Assembly (NCBI GenBank): GCA_002796025.1 | Contig: PCVQ01000024.1 | Span: forward strand, 1-8,428 | Source of the DNA: Candidatus Peregrinibacteria bacterium CG11_big_fil_rev_8_21_14_0_20_46_8 | GTDB lineage: Bacteria > Patescibacteriota > Gracilibacteria > UBA1369 > UM-FILTER-53-11 | Length of the DNA stretch: 8,428 bases | Direction: 5' to 3' | Shown: in pieces, positions 1-6,980 of the stretch | Layout: each line of letters starts with the position of its first letter | How positions within the stretch are numbered: the first letter of the stretch is position 1 | Notes under the pieces: model-generated | What the model was told of the DNA's origin: nothing | Databases searched by the model: none | The model's input: the letters and a program-made list of their open reading frames with translations, nothing else | Translations under genes and position numbers: made by a program

Positions 1-433
1 CAACTTTTAAGGCGCCGCGTCTTATTAAGTCGTGCACTCTTCCCGGAGTTCCCACAACTATTTGTGGTTTTCTTCTTAGTTCACGTAGTTGCTTTGTTAT
101 AACTTCTCCACCAAAAACGGGAACTACGGAAAAGCCGGAAATATACTTCATGAACTTTTCAATGTCGCCTGCGATTTGAATTGCCAATTCTCGAGTAGGG
201 CAGAGGATCAAACATTGAGCATCCTCTTGATAGTCTTCTAACTGTTGAATGATTGGTAGAGAAAAGGCCGCGGTTTTGCCGGTTCCTGTTTGCGCCAATG
301 CAATTAAATCATTCTCGGAATTAATGAGATGAGGGATGGTTTTGCTTTGAACGGGGGTTGGTTTTTCGAATCCAATTTCTTCTAATGCCTGTAGAATCAT
401 CGGGCTGAGACCAAAGTCCTGAAATGTAATCAT
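1..433 (-). CDS. DEAD-box ATP-dependent RNA helicase, N-terminal part (cut by window edge)
   Basis: This is the first 144 residues of a DEAD-box helicase, an enzyme that uses ATP to unwind or remodel RNA duplexes, usually in ribosome assembly or RNA decay. Motifs appear in the family order: a Q motif (GFEKPTPVQ, residues 21-29), motif I/Walker A (AQTGTGKT, 47-54), motif Ia (PTRELA, 79-84), the GG pair (108-109) and motif Ib (TPGR, 129-132). The DEAD, SAT and helicase C-terminal motifs would lie beyond base 1. The ATG at 433 is chosen because it precedes the usual short lead-in (ITFQDFGL) to the Q motif; the next upstream ATG runs into a stop within two codons. No clear Shine-Dalgarno site is present, only a weak AGAGAA. 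The gene is transcribed divergently from the efflux operon. The subfamily (RhlE, DeaD, CshA and so on) cannot be told from this part. Confidence 0.95.
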   Translation of the reverse strand, partial: MITFQDFGLSPMILQALEEIGFEKPTPVQSKTIPHLINSENDLIALAQTGTGKTAAFSLPIIQQLEDYQEDAQCLILCPTRELAIQIAGDIEKFMKYISGFSVVPVFGGEVITKQLRELRRKPQIVVGTPGRVHDLIRRGALKV

Positions 434-470
434 ACGTATTTCTCTAAGTTAAGGCATCCAGGCTACCACG

Positions 471-480
471 AATATATATA
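471..480 (-). promoter_or_regulatory. Possible -10 region for the helicase gene
   Basis: Read on the minus strand, this is the alternating AT run TATATATATT, about 37 bases upstream of the helicase ATG. Several overlapping hexamers resemble TATAAT. The only -35-like hexamer I found (TTGCCA, 507-502) is too far away for normal spacing, so this rests on composition and position alone. Confidence 0.25.
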
Positions 481-514
481 AAAGCAACAAAAAATGAGTT
501 TTGGCAAATGGTGT

Positions 515-547
515 GCATTCGGGATTCGAATCCCTCCTCCCCAGCCA
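515..547 (+). pseudogene. Isolated 3' end of a tRNA (tRNA-Gln-like) including encoded CCA
   Basis: The stretch has the order expected at a bacterial tRNA 3' end: a CATTC variable loop (516-520), a T-arm with the standard loop TTCGAAT (525-531), then an acceptor 3' strand and CCCCAGCCA ending at 547. The CATTC variable loop and CCCCAGCCA tail match what I remember of E. coli tRNA-Gln. The T-stem is damaged: with the loop fixed, the 5' side is one base short or mismatched (an A sits where G53 should pair with C61). Upstream there is no matching acceptor strand (about TGGGGAG), no D-arm and no anticodon stem that folds, so this is not a complete tRNA gene. It is probably a remnant, perhaps an integration scar (attachment sites often copy tRNA 3' ends), but no integrase lies in the window. 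Confidence 0.55.
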
Positions 548-576
548 TTTTTATGGGAATAATCTTCTAAATCCGC

Positions 577-605
577 TTGAAAAAGCCATCTGGTAAGCGT
601 AGTCT
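577..605 (+). promoter_or_regulatory. Weak candidate promoter for the efflux operon
   Basis: TTGAAA (577-582, five of six matches to the -35 consensus) is followed after 17 bases by TAGTCT (600-605, a poor -10 box, three of six). It would give a short leader to the ATG at 628. The same TTG could be read as a start codon, so this promoter reading supports the ATG start. The evidence is thin because the -10 box is weak. Confidence 0.2.
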
Positions 606-627
606 GGCTGCCTTTGTCATATTTTCG

Positions 628-2523
628 ATGAAAGTACCTAAGTTTCGCCATTTACCACGCCTGCCAAACCGTCCGAGTTTTATAACTGCCGGCCGGCTCG
701 CAATCGTTGCCGCAATATTATTGATAGTATTTGTTGGTATCCGGATTGCAAAGCAAGAGACCGAGATGCCGCAAGAGCTTCCGCTAAAAAATAAAGTGCA
801 GCTTCTTATTGCCAGTGATTATCAACAAGCACATACCACAATTCCTACGATCGGGAAGGTCGAGGCTCAGGCGAGTGCAGCACTTAAAAGTGAAATTGGT
901 GCGCAAGTGATTTCACTCAATGTAAAGATTGGTGATGTTGTGCAGGCAGGCGATGTCTTACTCGAACTTGATCATAGTATTTTTGATGCGCAGCTTGAGC
1001 AAGCAACTGCTGCTATAAGCCGTGCGGATGCCGCGCTTGGCCAGCGTATCGCCGGAGCAAGTTCACAAGAGATTGCACAAGCGGATGCTGCTATTGCGCA
1101 AGCAGAAGCGGCGCTGAATCGTGCGCATACTCAAGTCGAACTTACAAAGCTTCTCGCACGCACTGCAATTAGCAATGCCGAAAGTACTTTGCGCAGTGCA
1201 CAAAATAATCTTCAGTTGAGCGGTCAAGATTCTGTAAGTGCTATTACACAAAATGCATATGATTCGTTTCGCAATACTTTGAATGCGGCATTGACTACGC
1301 TGAGTAACGCTTTGCGCAGTGCAGATAACGTTCTTGGTATCGATAATCCGCTCGGCAATAATGATGTCGATCGTGCATTGGGGACACTCGATCCATCAGT
1401 TTTGCAAAATGCGCAACAGAGTTACGATGTTGCAAAGGCAGAAAATCACAAGGCCCGCACGCGCGTACTGTCACTTTCTCCAACGACTTCTCAAACAAAG
1501 ATTCATGAAGCTGCGGAGCAGGTAATGGCCGCGCTCGATGCGATGCAGAAGAATCTTTTTGATGTCGATGCTACTTTGCAAAAAACACAGCCGATTTTTG
1601 AGCTTACACCGGTGAGGCTCGAAGCACTCCGTACCGGTGTTGCCGGCTCGCTCGCTGCAGTACAAGCAAGCGCATCAGCGCTTACTGCCGGGCAACAAGC
1701 GATAGAAACAGCCAAAACTAATTTGACGGCATTGCAAATTGCAGAGCAAAAGGCGCTTTTTGATCTTGAACAAGCCGAAGAGAAAGCCGCGGAAGATATT
1801 GCAAGTGCCGAAGCAGCAGTTGTCGTACAGCAACGCGCTGTTGATCAGGCGCGGGCGGCTCGTAATGTAATTGTTGCACCGCCGCGTGCAACCGATCTCG
1901 CCACTTTGCGCGCCAATGTTCGAGAGGCCGAAGCGGCGTATAATATCATTGCAGAAAATAAAAATAAGGCATTTATTACCAGTCCAATTGACGGCATAGT
2001 AGCCGCGGTCGATGTAAAGTTGAGTGACTTAGTGAGCCCCGGTCAGCCGCTGATTTCTGTGGTCGATATTAATGGGATGCATGTGACTGCACATCTTAGC
2101 TTTCGTGACCGCCAGCATGTTGCCCCGGGTGCAGATGTGCTTATTCAAAAGAGTATTCCGGGTATTGTAACACGTATTGCTCCGAGCATTAATCCAACAA
2201 CAAATAAAGTGGAATTTGAAATTGCAATTCCCGAAACTCCTCAGGGGCTTACGGTAGGGCAGTTTATTGAAGCGGATGTGACCATGAATACGAATGTTGA
2301 AGATTCTACAAAGTACTTTCTTCCCCTTGCAGCAGTAAAAGTTACTTCGCGTGCGGCTTATATTTATACCGTCGATCTCGAAAATCGTATCCGGCAGCAA
2401 GAGGTACAGCTCGGCCGCCTCATTGGCGATACGGTCGAGGTGCTCGGAGGCATTACTCCAGAGATGCTTCTCGTCGCCTCGGTGCGCGGTCTCGAGGTCG
2501 GTGAAGAAGTAGAAATTTTATGA
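628..2523 (+). CDS. RND efflux periplasmic adaptor (membrane fusion protein, HlyD/AcrA type) with enlarged helical hairpin
   Basis: This is the adaptor subunit of an RND-type exporter. From the ATG at 628 (631 residues) it has a basic N-terminus, one membrane helix (about 24-40), the first half of a lipoyl/barrel-sandwich domain (75-118), a long Ala/Gln/Glu-rich coiled coil (about 119-198), an extra helical block (about 205-368), the returning coiled coil (369-443), the second lipoyl half (SPIDGIVAAVDV, about 452-463), a beta-barrel (about 483-553) and a membrane-proximal domain to the end. The frame is also open from a TTG at 577 (17 more residues). ATG is preferred because it gives a compact basic lead-in to the membrane helix; neither start has a Shine-Dalgarno site. 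At 631 residues it is much longer than typical adaptors (roughly 350-450). The stop overlaps the permease start as ATGA, implying translational coupling. The substrate is unknown. Confidence 0.9.
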   Translation: MKVPKFRHLPRLPNRPSFITAGRLAIVAAILLIVFVGIRIAKQETEMPQELPLKNKVQLLIASDYQQAHTTIPTIGKVEAQASAALKSEIGAQVISLNVKIGDVVQAGDVLLELDHSIFDAQLEQATAAISRADAALGQRIAGASSQEIAQADAAIAQAEAALNRAHTQVELTKLLARTAISNAESTLRSAQNNLQLSGQDSVSAITQNAYDSFRNTLNAALTTLSNALRSADNVLGIDNPLGNNDVDRALGTLDPSVLQNAQQSYDVAKAENHKARTRVLSLSPTTSQTKIHEAAEQVMAALDAMQKNLFDVDATLQKTQPIFELTPVRLEALRTGVAGSLAAVQASASALTAGQQAIETAKTNLTALQIAEQKALFDLEQAEEKAAEDIASAEAAVVVQQRAVDQARAARNVIVAPPRATDLATLRANVREAEAAYNIIAENKNKAFITSPIDGIVAAVDVKLSDLVSPGQPLISVVDINGMHVTAHLSFRDRQHVAPGADVLIQKSIPGIVTRIAPSINPTTNKVEFEIAIPETPQGLTVGQFIEADVTMNTNVEDSTKYFLPLAAVKVTSRAAYIYTVDLENRIRQQEVQLGRLIGDTVEVLGGITPEMLLVASVRGLEVGEEVEIL

Positions 2524-5500
2524 ACCAAGAGAGGCGCAGCATATGGGAGTTTTTTCTCGATCACTATCGTTTCACGATGGTGATTATCGCGACCATTGTC
2601 GTGCTGGGATTTTTCGCGGCCTTTACGCTTCCCAAAGAAGCGAATCCCGAAATAGATTTTCCGGTTGTTGTAATTTCAACGCCCTTTCCCGGTGCCAGTC
2701 CCCAGGAAGTTGAAGAGCTTGTAACAAATCGCATTGAAGACAAAGTAGTAAATCTTGAAGACGTCGACGAAGTTACGTCAACATCGCGTACCGGCCTTTC
2801 TGTGGTTACTATTTTATTTGATGTTGATGCCGACAGCCGCAAAACTTTGGAAGATACTAAAGACAAAGTCGACGAGGCAAAGATTGAGTTGCCCGGTGAT
2901 GCGGAAGATCCGATTGTACAAAAAGTAAGTTTTTCTGATATTCCCTTTTTAACATTTTCATTGAGCGGTCCGTTTGATTTGGCTCAGATGACGCAGTTTG
3001 CCGAGCAGCTTGAGGCCGATGTCGAGCGGGTAAGTGGTGTTTCGCGTGTTGAAATTGCAGGCGATCTGGTGCGTGAAATTCGCATACTCATCGACAAAGC
3101 ACAGCTCGATGCGTATAATTTGCCGCTTGCACAAGTAACCAATGCACTTCGCCTGTCGAATACCGATATTCCGGCCGGAGCAATCGAAACCGCAGGAGAA
3201 ATTTTCCCGCTTCGTTTTGCCGGACGAGTTGAGAGCGCCGAAGAAATTAAGCGCATTCCCATTGCCGTACGCGGTGACGTGCCGGTCTTTGTGCAAGATG
3301 TGGGAACAGTGATTGACGGATACCGTGAGCAGCGGACAATTTCACGCTTAAGTGTAAAAGGGGAGGAGCCGCAACAGTCGGTCTCGCTCAGTGTATTTAG
3401 TGTTGCCGGTGCCGATGTCGTGCGTACTGTCGATACGATTCGCGAAGTTATCGCAGCAGCACAGGAAGAGGTTTTGCCCGAGGGTGTTGTAGTTGTAACT
3501 GCGGTCGATAACGCCGAACTTATTCGCAAAGATTTGGGAAATCTTTTGGTAAACGGTCTTGAGACAATTGCAATCGTTATGGTATTGCTCTTTATTTTCT
3601 TGGGATGGCGTGAAGCAATTCTCGCCGGCTTGGCTATTCCGCTTACATTTTTAATTACCTTTTCGTTTCTTCTGTTTCGGGGCGATACCTTTAACTTTCT
3701 TACGCTCTTTTCGCTCATCCTCTCATTGGGAATTTTGGTCGACAGCGCCATCGTGGTTACAGAGGCGATTCATATTGCATTGCAAGAGGGAAAAACACCC
3801 CGAGAAGCAGCGGCAGAAACGATTCGGGAATTTCAAGTGCCGCTTATTACCGGAACATTCACTACAATTTTTGCATTCCTTCCCATGATTTTGACCGGAG
3901 GTATTCTCGGAAAATTCATCGAGACGATTCCGATTACCGTGACGGCAATCTTGCTCTCGTCACTCTTTGTTGCACTCGGGATTGTAACCACGCTGAGTAT
4001 GCGCTTCTTGAAAGGTGCGTCTGAAGCGGCGCGTGAACAAAATTTGGTGCGCACAAAAAACTCGGCAAACACAACGACACTGCTCGAACGGCTCCGCAAA
4101 CCATATCTCAAAGTTCTTAACGCCTATCTTGCAAATCACAAAAAGCGCCGCAACTTTTTTATTGGAATTATATTTCTCTTTTTTGCAGCACTCGCATTGC
4201 CCGCAACCGGTCTCTTGTCGGTCGAACTTTTTAATCGTTCGGATGAAGATACGATCTATATCGAGGTGGAGCATCCGGTTGGTACGCCACTCGAAAAGAG
4301 TGATGCATCGATGCGACCAATTGAAGATATTTTGCAGGCCGAAAAGCGCTTTCCCTCTTTTACTACCAACATTGGCCGCAGCTCTGGAATTAGCAGTAAT
4401 ATCGATGCTTCAAGTGTCAGCGACAGCCATCTTGCGCACGTAATTGTGAATTTAGATAGAGAGCGCGAGCAAGAGAGCGGCGAAATTATCGATGAGTACC
4501 AGCGCAAATTAGAAGGCGCAATCGATGCCGATATTCAGGTCATCCAGCTCGGCGCCGGCCCGGGCGATATCGCTCCGGTCGAAGTGCGAATTACCGGTCC
4601 GGAACTTACTGTCATCGATGATCTTGCAGAATCGGTGCAGAAAATGCTGTTAGCAATTCCGGGAACGCGGAATGTGGAGAAGAGTGTTCAGGAATCTAAT
4701 GGAGAGCTTGTTATGCAAATTGATCGTGCCACTGCACAAATTTATGGACTTTCGGCGCAAGAGATCGCATTAACACTCCGCAATGCAATTACCGGCACCA
4801 AGGCAACCGAGCTGCAAATCGATCAGAATGATGTTGATGTTGTTGTAAAGTACCGCTTAAACGATGATGAAGCACCGGCCGCAACAACGAATAAAGTAAA
4901 TGTTACAACAATAGAAGGCTTGACCATTCCTACGCAGCAGGGAGATATTCCTCTCGGAAGTTTTCTGGAAAGTACGTTAGAAAATAGCCGAAGCAGCATT
5001 CAGCACCGTGACGGTAAGCGCATTGTCCGGGTAACGAGTTTGGTCGATGATGCCACAACGACACCCCAAAAAGTTTTTCAGGAATTTTCGCGGCAGTTAG
5101 ATGCACTCTTTATTCCAGATGGATATAGCGTTGAACTCGGTGGCCAGCGTGAAGATATTACAGAGTCGTTTTCGGATATGCTGCGCGCCCTTCTTCTTGG
5201 CGTGCTCTTAATTGCAGCACTGCTGGTATGGCAGTTTCGCTCATATCGCCAGCCCTTCTTTATTATTGTCACTATTCCGCTTGGACTCATCGGTGTATTT
5301 TTTGGTCTTACCGCAGTTGGACTTCCGCTCAGCTTTCCGGGTGTTATCGGTGTCGTTGCGTTGGCCGGTATCGTTGTGAACAATGCGATTATTCTTATCG
5401 ACCGCATTAATAAAAATCGCAAGGCGGGACTTGCAGAGGATTCAGCGATTTCCCGTGCATGCGGTGAGCGGTTGCAGCCCATCATTCTTACAACAATTAC

Positions 5501-5654
5501 GACGGTTTCGGGAATTCTGCCTCTTGCTATTACAAATCCCGTATGGGGTCCGTTGGGATATTCGATTGTATTCGGGCTTATTTTTTCAACGGTCTTGACC
5601 CTCTTGGTAGTGCCCTTGCTCTATCAAAAATTTGCCGAGAAGGAGCTGGACTAA
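2520..5654 (+). CDS. RND-superfamily efflux permease (AcrB/HAE-like)
   Basis: This is an inner-membrane pump of 1044 residues, full length for the family, expected to be driven by proton flow. It shows the twofold RND layout: a first membrane helix (about 18-37), a large extracytoplasmic porter loop (about 38-338), a membrane block (about 340-495), a second-half first helix (about 545-565), a second porter loop to about 885, and a final membrane block (about 888-1035). The TM4 motif GILVDSAIVV gives D408 as the likely proton-relay aspartate; the second aspartate of AcrB (VDDA) is serine here. In TM10, GIVVNNAIILID has Asn954 where AcrB has its relay lysine, as I recall also for some other RND proteins. 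The start overlaps the adaptor stop (ATGA), so the two are one operon. Substrate class (drugs, lipids, peptides, metals) cannot be read from the sequence; I see no methionine cluster suggesting copper or silver. Confidence 0.95.
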   Translation: MNQERRSIWEFFLDHYRFTMVIIATIVVLGFFAAFTLPKEANPEIDFPVVVISTPFPGASPQEVEELVTNRIEDKVVNLEDVDEVTSTSRTGLSVVTILFDVDADSRKTLEDTKDKVDEAKIELPGDAEDPIVQKVSFSDIPFLTFSLSGPFDLAQMTQFAEQLEADVERVSGVSRVEIAGDLVREIRILIDKAQLDAYNLPLAQVTNALRLSNTDIPAGAIETAGEIFPLRFAGRVESAEEIKRIPIAVRGDVPVFVQDVGTVIDGYREQRTISRLSVKGEEPQQSVSLSVFSVAGADVVRTVDTIREVIAAAQEEVLPEGVVVVTAVDNAELIRKDLGNLLVNGLETIAIVMVLLFIFLGWREAILAGLAIPLTFLITFSFLLFRGDTFNFLTLFSLILSLGILVDSAIVVTEAIHIALQEGKTPREAAAETIREFQVPLITGTFTTIFAFLPMILTGGILGKFIETIPITVTAILLSSLFVALGIVTTLSMRFLKGASEAAREQNLVRTKNSANTTTLLERLRKPYLKVLNAYLANHKKRRNFFIGIIFLFFAALALPATGLLSVELFNRSDEDTIYIEVEHPVGTPLEKSDASMRPIEDILQAEKRFPSFTTNIGRSSGISSNIDASSVSDSHLAHVIVNLDREREQESGEIIDEYQRKLEGAIDADIQVIQLGAGPGDIAPVEVRITGPELTVIDDLAESVQKMLLAIPGTRNVEKSVQESNGELVMQIDRATAQIYGLSAQEIALTLRNAITGTKATELQIDQNDVDVVVKYRLNDDEAPAATTNKVNVTTIEGLTIPTQQGDIPLGSFLESTLENSRSSIQHRDGKRIVRVTSLVDDATTTPQKVFQEFSRQLDALFIPDGYSVELGGQREDITESFSDMLRALLLGVLLIAALLVWQFRSYRQPFFIIVTIPLGLIGVFFGLTAVGLPLSFPGVIGVVALAGIVVNNAIILIDRINKNRKAGLAEDSAISRACGERLQPIILTTITTVSGILPLAITNPVWGPLGYSIVFGLIFSTVLTLLVVPLLYQKFAEKELD

Positions 5655-5711
5655 TGTATAAGGTAATTTACAGTTATATTCAAGCGCCTGGCGACGTCTT
5701 ATATTTTGCGA

Positions 5712-5717
5712 TATAAT
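5712..5717 (+). promoter_or_regulatory. TATAAT -10 box giving a near-leaderless transcript
   Basis: This is a perfect TATAAT whose last base is only 10 bases before the A of the downstream ATG (5728). A start point 6-8 bases after the box would leave a leader of about 2-4 bases. The -35 region is weak (TGGCGA at 5689-5694, 17-base spacing, three of six matches). The absence of a Shine-Dalgarno site before this gene fits leaderless translation. Confidence 0.5.
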
Positions 5718-5727
5718 TTCAACTCTT

Positions 5728-6264
5728 ATGAATGAAGAATCACAATTTATTCCTGTAGTAGTTGCAGCGCTTGTTGAAGATCAAACTTCGCAGTCTCCTA
5801 TTGTTATTTTGCATCATTTGCAGAGCGATCGTATTTTGCCAATCTGGATTGGTGATCCCGAAGCGCGTGCCATTGCCTTGGCTTTAAACAAGGTTGAGCT
5901 TGAGCGTCCGCTGACACACAATCTTTTGCAGGGGATTATCGGGGGCATGGGCGGAAAGCTTATGCAGGTAGTTGTTGATCGTCTTGTCGATAAAACTTAT
6001 TACGCATCAATTATTATTCAGCGCGGAACAACAACTGTTAAAGTCGATGCGCGTCCGAGCGACTCAATTGCGCTGGGGCTTACCGCCGGTGTACCGATTT
6101 TAGTTGAAAAAAATATTATGGATGAAGCAGGCCAAGATAATCCGGTTCGCAGCTTTCAGCCGGAACAAGCTCAGCCCATGAGCGAGATGGAGCCCAAAGA
6201 TATTGAAAAATTAAAAAAGATGCTAAAAGAGGCACGACAGCGTGAACAAGAAGGCAGCGAGTAG
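5728..6264 (+). CDS. Bifunctional nuclease (BFN/DUF151) family protein
   Basis: This 178-residue protein belongs to the DUF151 family, named 'bifunctional nuclease' after plant members reported to cleave RNA and DNA; the bacterial role is poorly known. The recognisable blocks are ILPIWIGDPEARAIAL (36-51), the following helix ending VELERPLTHNLL, and DARPSDSIALGLTAGVPILV (107-126), so the core domain is complete. After about residue 135 comes a charged tail: a Pro/Gln/Met-rich linker, then a helix (MEPKDIEKLKKMLKEARQRE, about 154-173) that resembles the first half of a UVR motif, which some family members carry at their C-terminus. It lies 73 bases after the permease with its own probable promoter, so it may not belong to the efflux operon. 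It ends in TAG, showing that TAG is a stop here. Confidence 0.92.
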   Translation: MNEESQFIPVVVAALVEDQTSQSPIVILHHLQSDRILPIWIGDPEARAIALALNKVELERPLTHNLLQGIIGGMGGKLMQVVVDRLVDKTYYASIIIQRGTTTVKVDARPSDSIALGLTAGVPILVEKNIMDEAGQDNPVRSFQPEQAQPMSEMEPKDIEKLKKMLKEARQREQEGSE

Positions 6265-6277
6265 CATGGAAAATAAC

Positions 6278-6381
6278 CAATAATCAAATGACAAATCACA
6301 AATAATGACCAAGTTCCAATGATGCAATAATCGCGACGGAACAGGTACTATTGTTTTGGTGCTTTGGTCATTTGATTATTG
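6278..6381 (+). repeat. Long imperfect inverted repeat (hairpin element) between genes
   Basis: The arms CAATAATCAAATGAC (6278-6292) and GTCATTTGATTATTG (6367-6381) are perfect 15-base reverse complements. Pairing continues inward with small bulges (about 6293-6310 against 6344-6366) and is closed by GTTCC (6313-6317) against GGAAC (6338-6342), leaving an apical loop of about 20 bases. Outside the right arm, 6387-6407 reads on the minus strand as CAAATCTCAAATAACAAATC, a related variant of the arm. It fills most of the 170-base gap. It lacks the GC stem plus U-run of a textbook terminator. It resembles AT-rich dispersed intergenic repeats I recall from uncultured bacterial genomes, but copy number cannot be judged from one window. 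It could still stop transcription or stabilise the upstream mRNA. Confidence 0.7.
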
Positions 6382-6434
6382 AAATTGATTTGTTATTTGA
6401 GATTTGGAAGGCTTGATTATTTATTTTTCTCTTT

Positions 6435-6980
6435 ATGCTCCTCTTTATTGCCATCGACCTTCCGCCAGAAGTCAAAGCGTATCTTGCTACGCTGCAGGCG
6501 CGGCTTCCTGATGAGGCTTTGGCAAAGCCTAAAAATTTTCACCTCACGTTGATGTTTTTAGGAGAGTGCGATGAAGCTATGCGGCAGAAAGTCGAGGCGG
6601 CACTTTCGAAAGTAAGCTTTAAGCCTTTTATAATGAGTCTATCGCGGGTTGGCAATTTTGGCGGACGCTATTATACCCGTGTGCTTTGGGCCGGCATTGA
6701 GGCGGAAAAAGAGCTGTACCATCTACAGCAGCAGGTTGAGGAGCGCTTGAGTGCACTTGGCATTGTGGTCGATCGCCGGGGATACCAGCCGCACATTACA
6801 CTTGCGCGCGCAAAGTCGCCGGGCGCCGGAACTGCGCTCAATAATCATGGTATAACAGGAATAGAAAAGCACATCATCCAAGTGAATGCATTTCATCTCT
6901 TCCAAAGCCATTTAGATGAGGAAGGATCGCGCCATGAAATTCTCAGGAGTTTTCCCGCCTCTTCTGCAACAGTTTCTTAG
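6435..6980 (+). CDS. thpR: RNA 2',3'-cyclic phosphodiesterase (2H phosphoesterase, ThpR/LigT family)
   Basis: This 181-residue protein has both HxTx motifs of the 2H phosphoesterase superfamily: H36-L-T-L39, preceded by KPKNF, and H120-I-T-L123, preceded by GYQP. Family members hydrolyse 2',3'-cyclic phosphate RNA ends to 2'-phosphates and some ligate tRNA halves in vitro. Other family traits are the N-terminal LFIAIDLPPE, the LMFLGE strand after the first motif, and the late FHLFQSHL strand. Length is normal and nothing appears to be missing. The ATG at 6435 begins directly with the conserved first strand, so the start is secure although no Shine-Dalgarno site precedes it (the upstream bases are pyrimidine-rich). 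Its last 38 bases overlap the 3' end of the opposing surface-protein gene. Exact substrate is inferred from family only. Confidence 0.94.
   Translation: MLLFIAIDLPPEVKAYLATLQARLPDEALAKPKNFHLTLMFLGECDEAMRQKVEAALSKVSFKPFIMSLSRVGNFGGRYYTRVLWAGIEAEKELYHLQQQVEERLSALGIVVDRRGYQPHITLARAKSPGAGTALNNHGITGIEKHIIQVNAFHLFQSHLDEEGSRHEILRSFPASSATVS

Noticed and set aside
430..547. A complete tRNA gene ending at 547
   Set aside because: No upstream acceptor strand, D-arm or anticodon stem fits, with or without a short intron, and the T-stem itself is imperfect. I kept only a 3' fragment.
577..627. TTG at 577 as the adaptor start
   Set aside because: It adds 17 residues before a start that is already typical (short basic segment then membrane helix). 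It cannot be fully excluded because neither start has a Shine-Dalgarno site.
2521..2523. UGA recoded as glycine (code 25)
   Set aside because: The adaptor ends in TGA at the expected domain end and overlaps the next start as ATGA, and the surface protein ends in TGA after its basic tail.
2984..3751. A 255-codon open frame on the minus strand inside the permease gene
   Set aside because: It is antisense to a strongly recognisable RND coding region, is rich in Ser/Arg/Thr as expected of a shadow frame, and has no domain.
5655..5711. A terminator hairpin after the permease
   Set aside because: The GCGCCTGGCG stretch folds only with an impossibly small loop and has no U-run, so no terminator is called.
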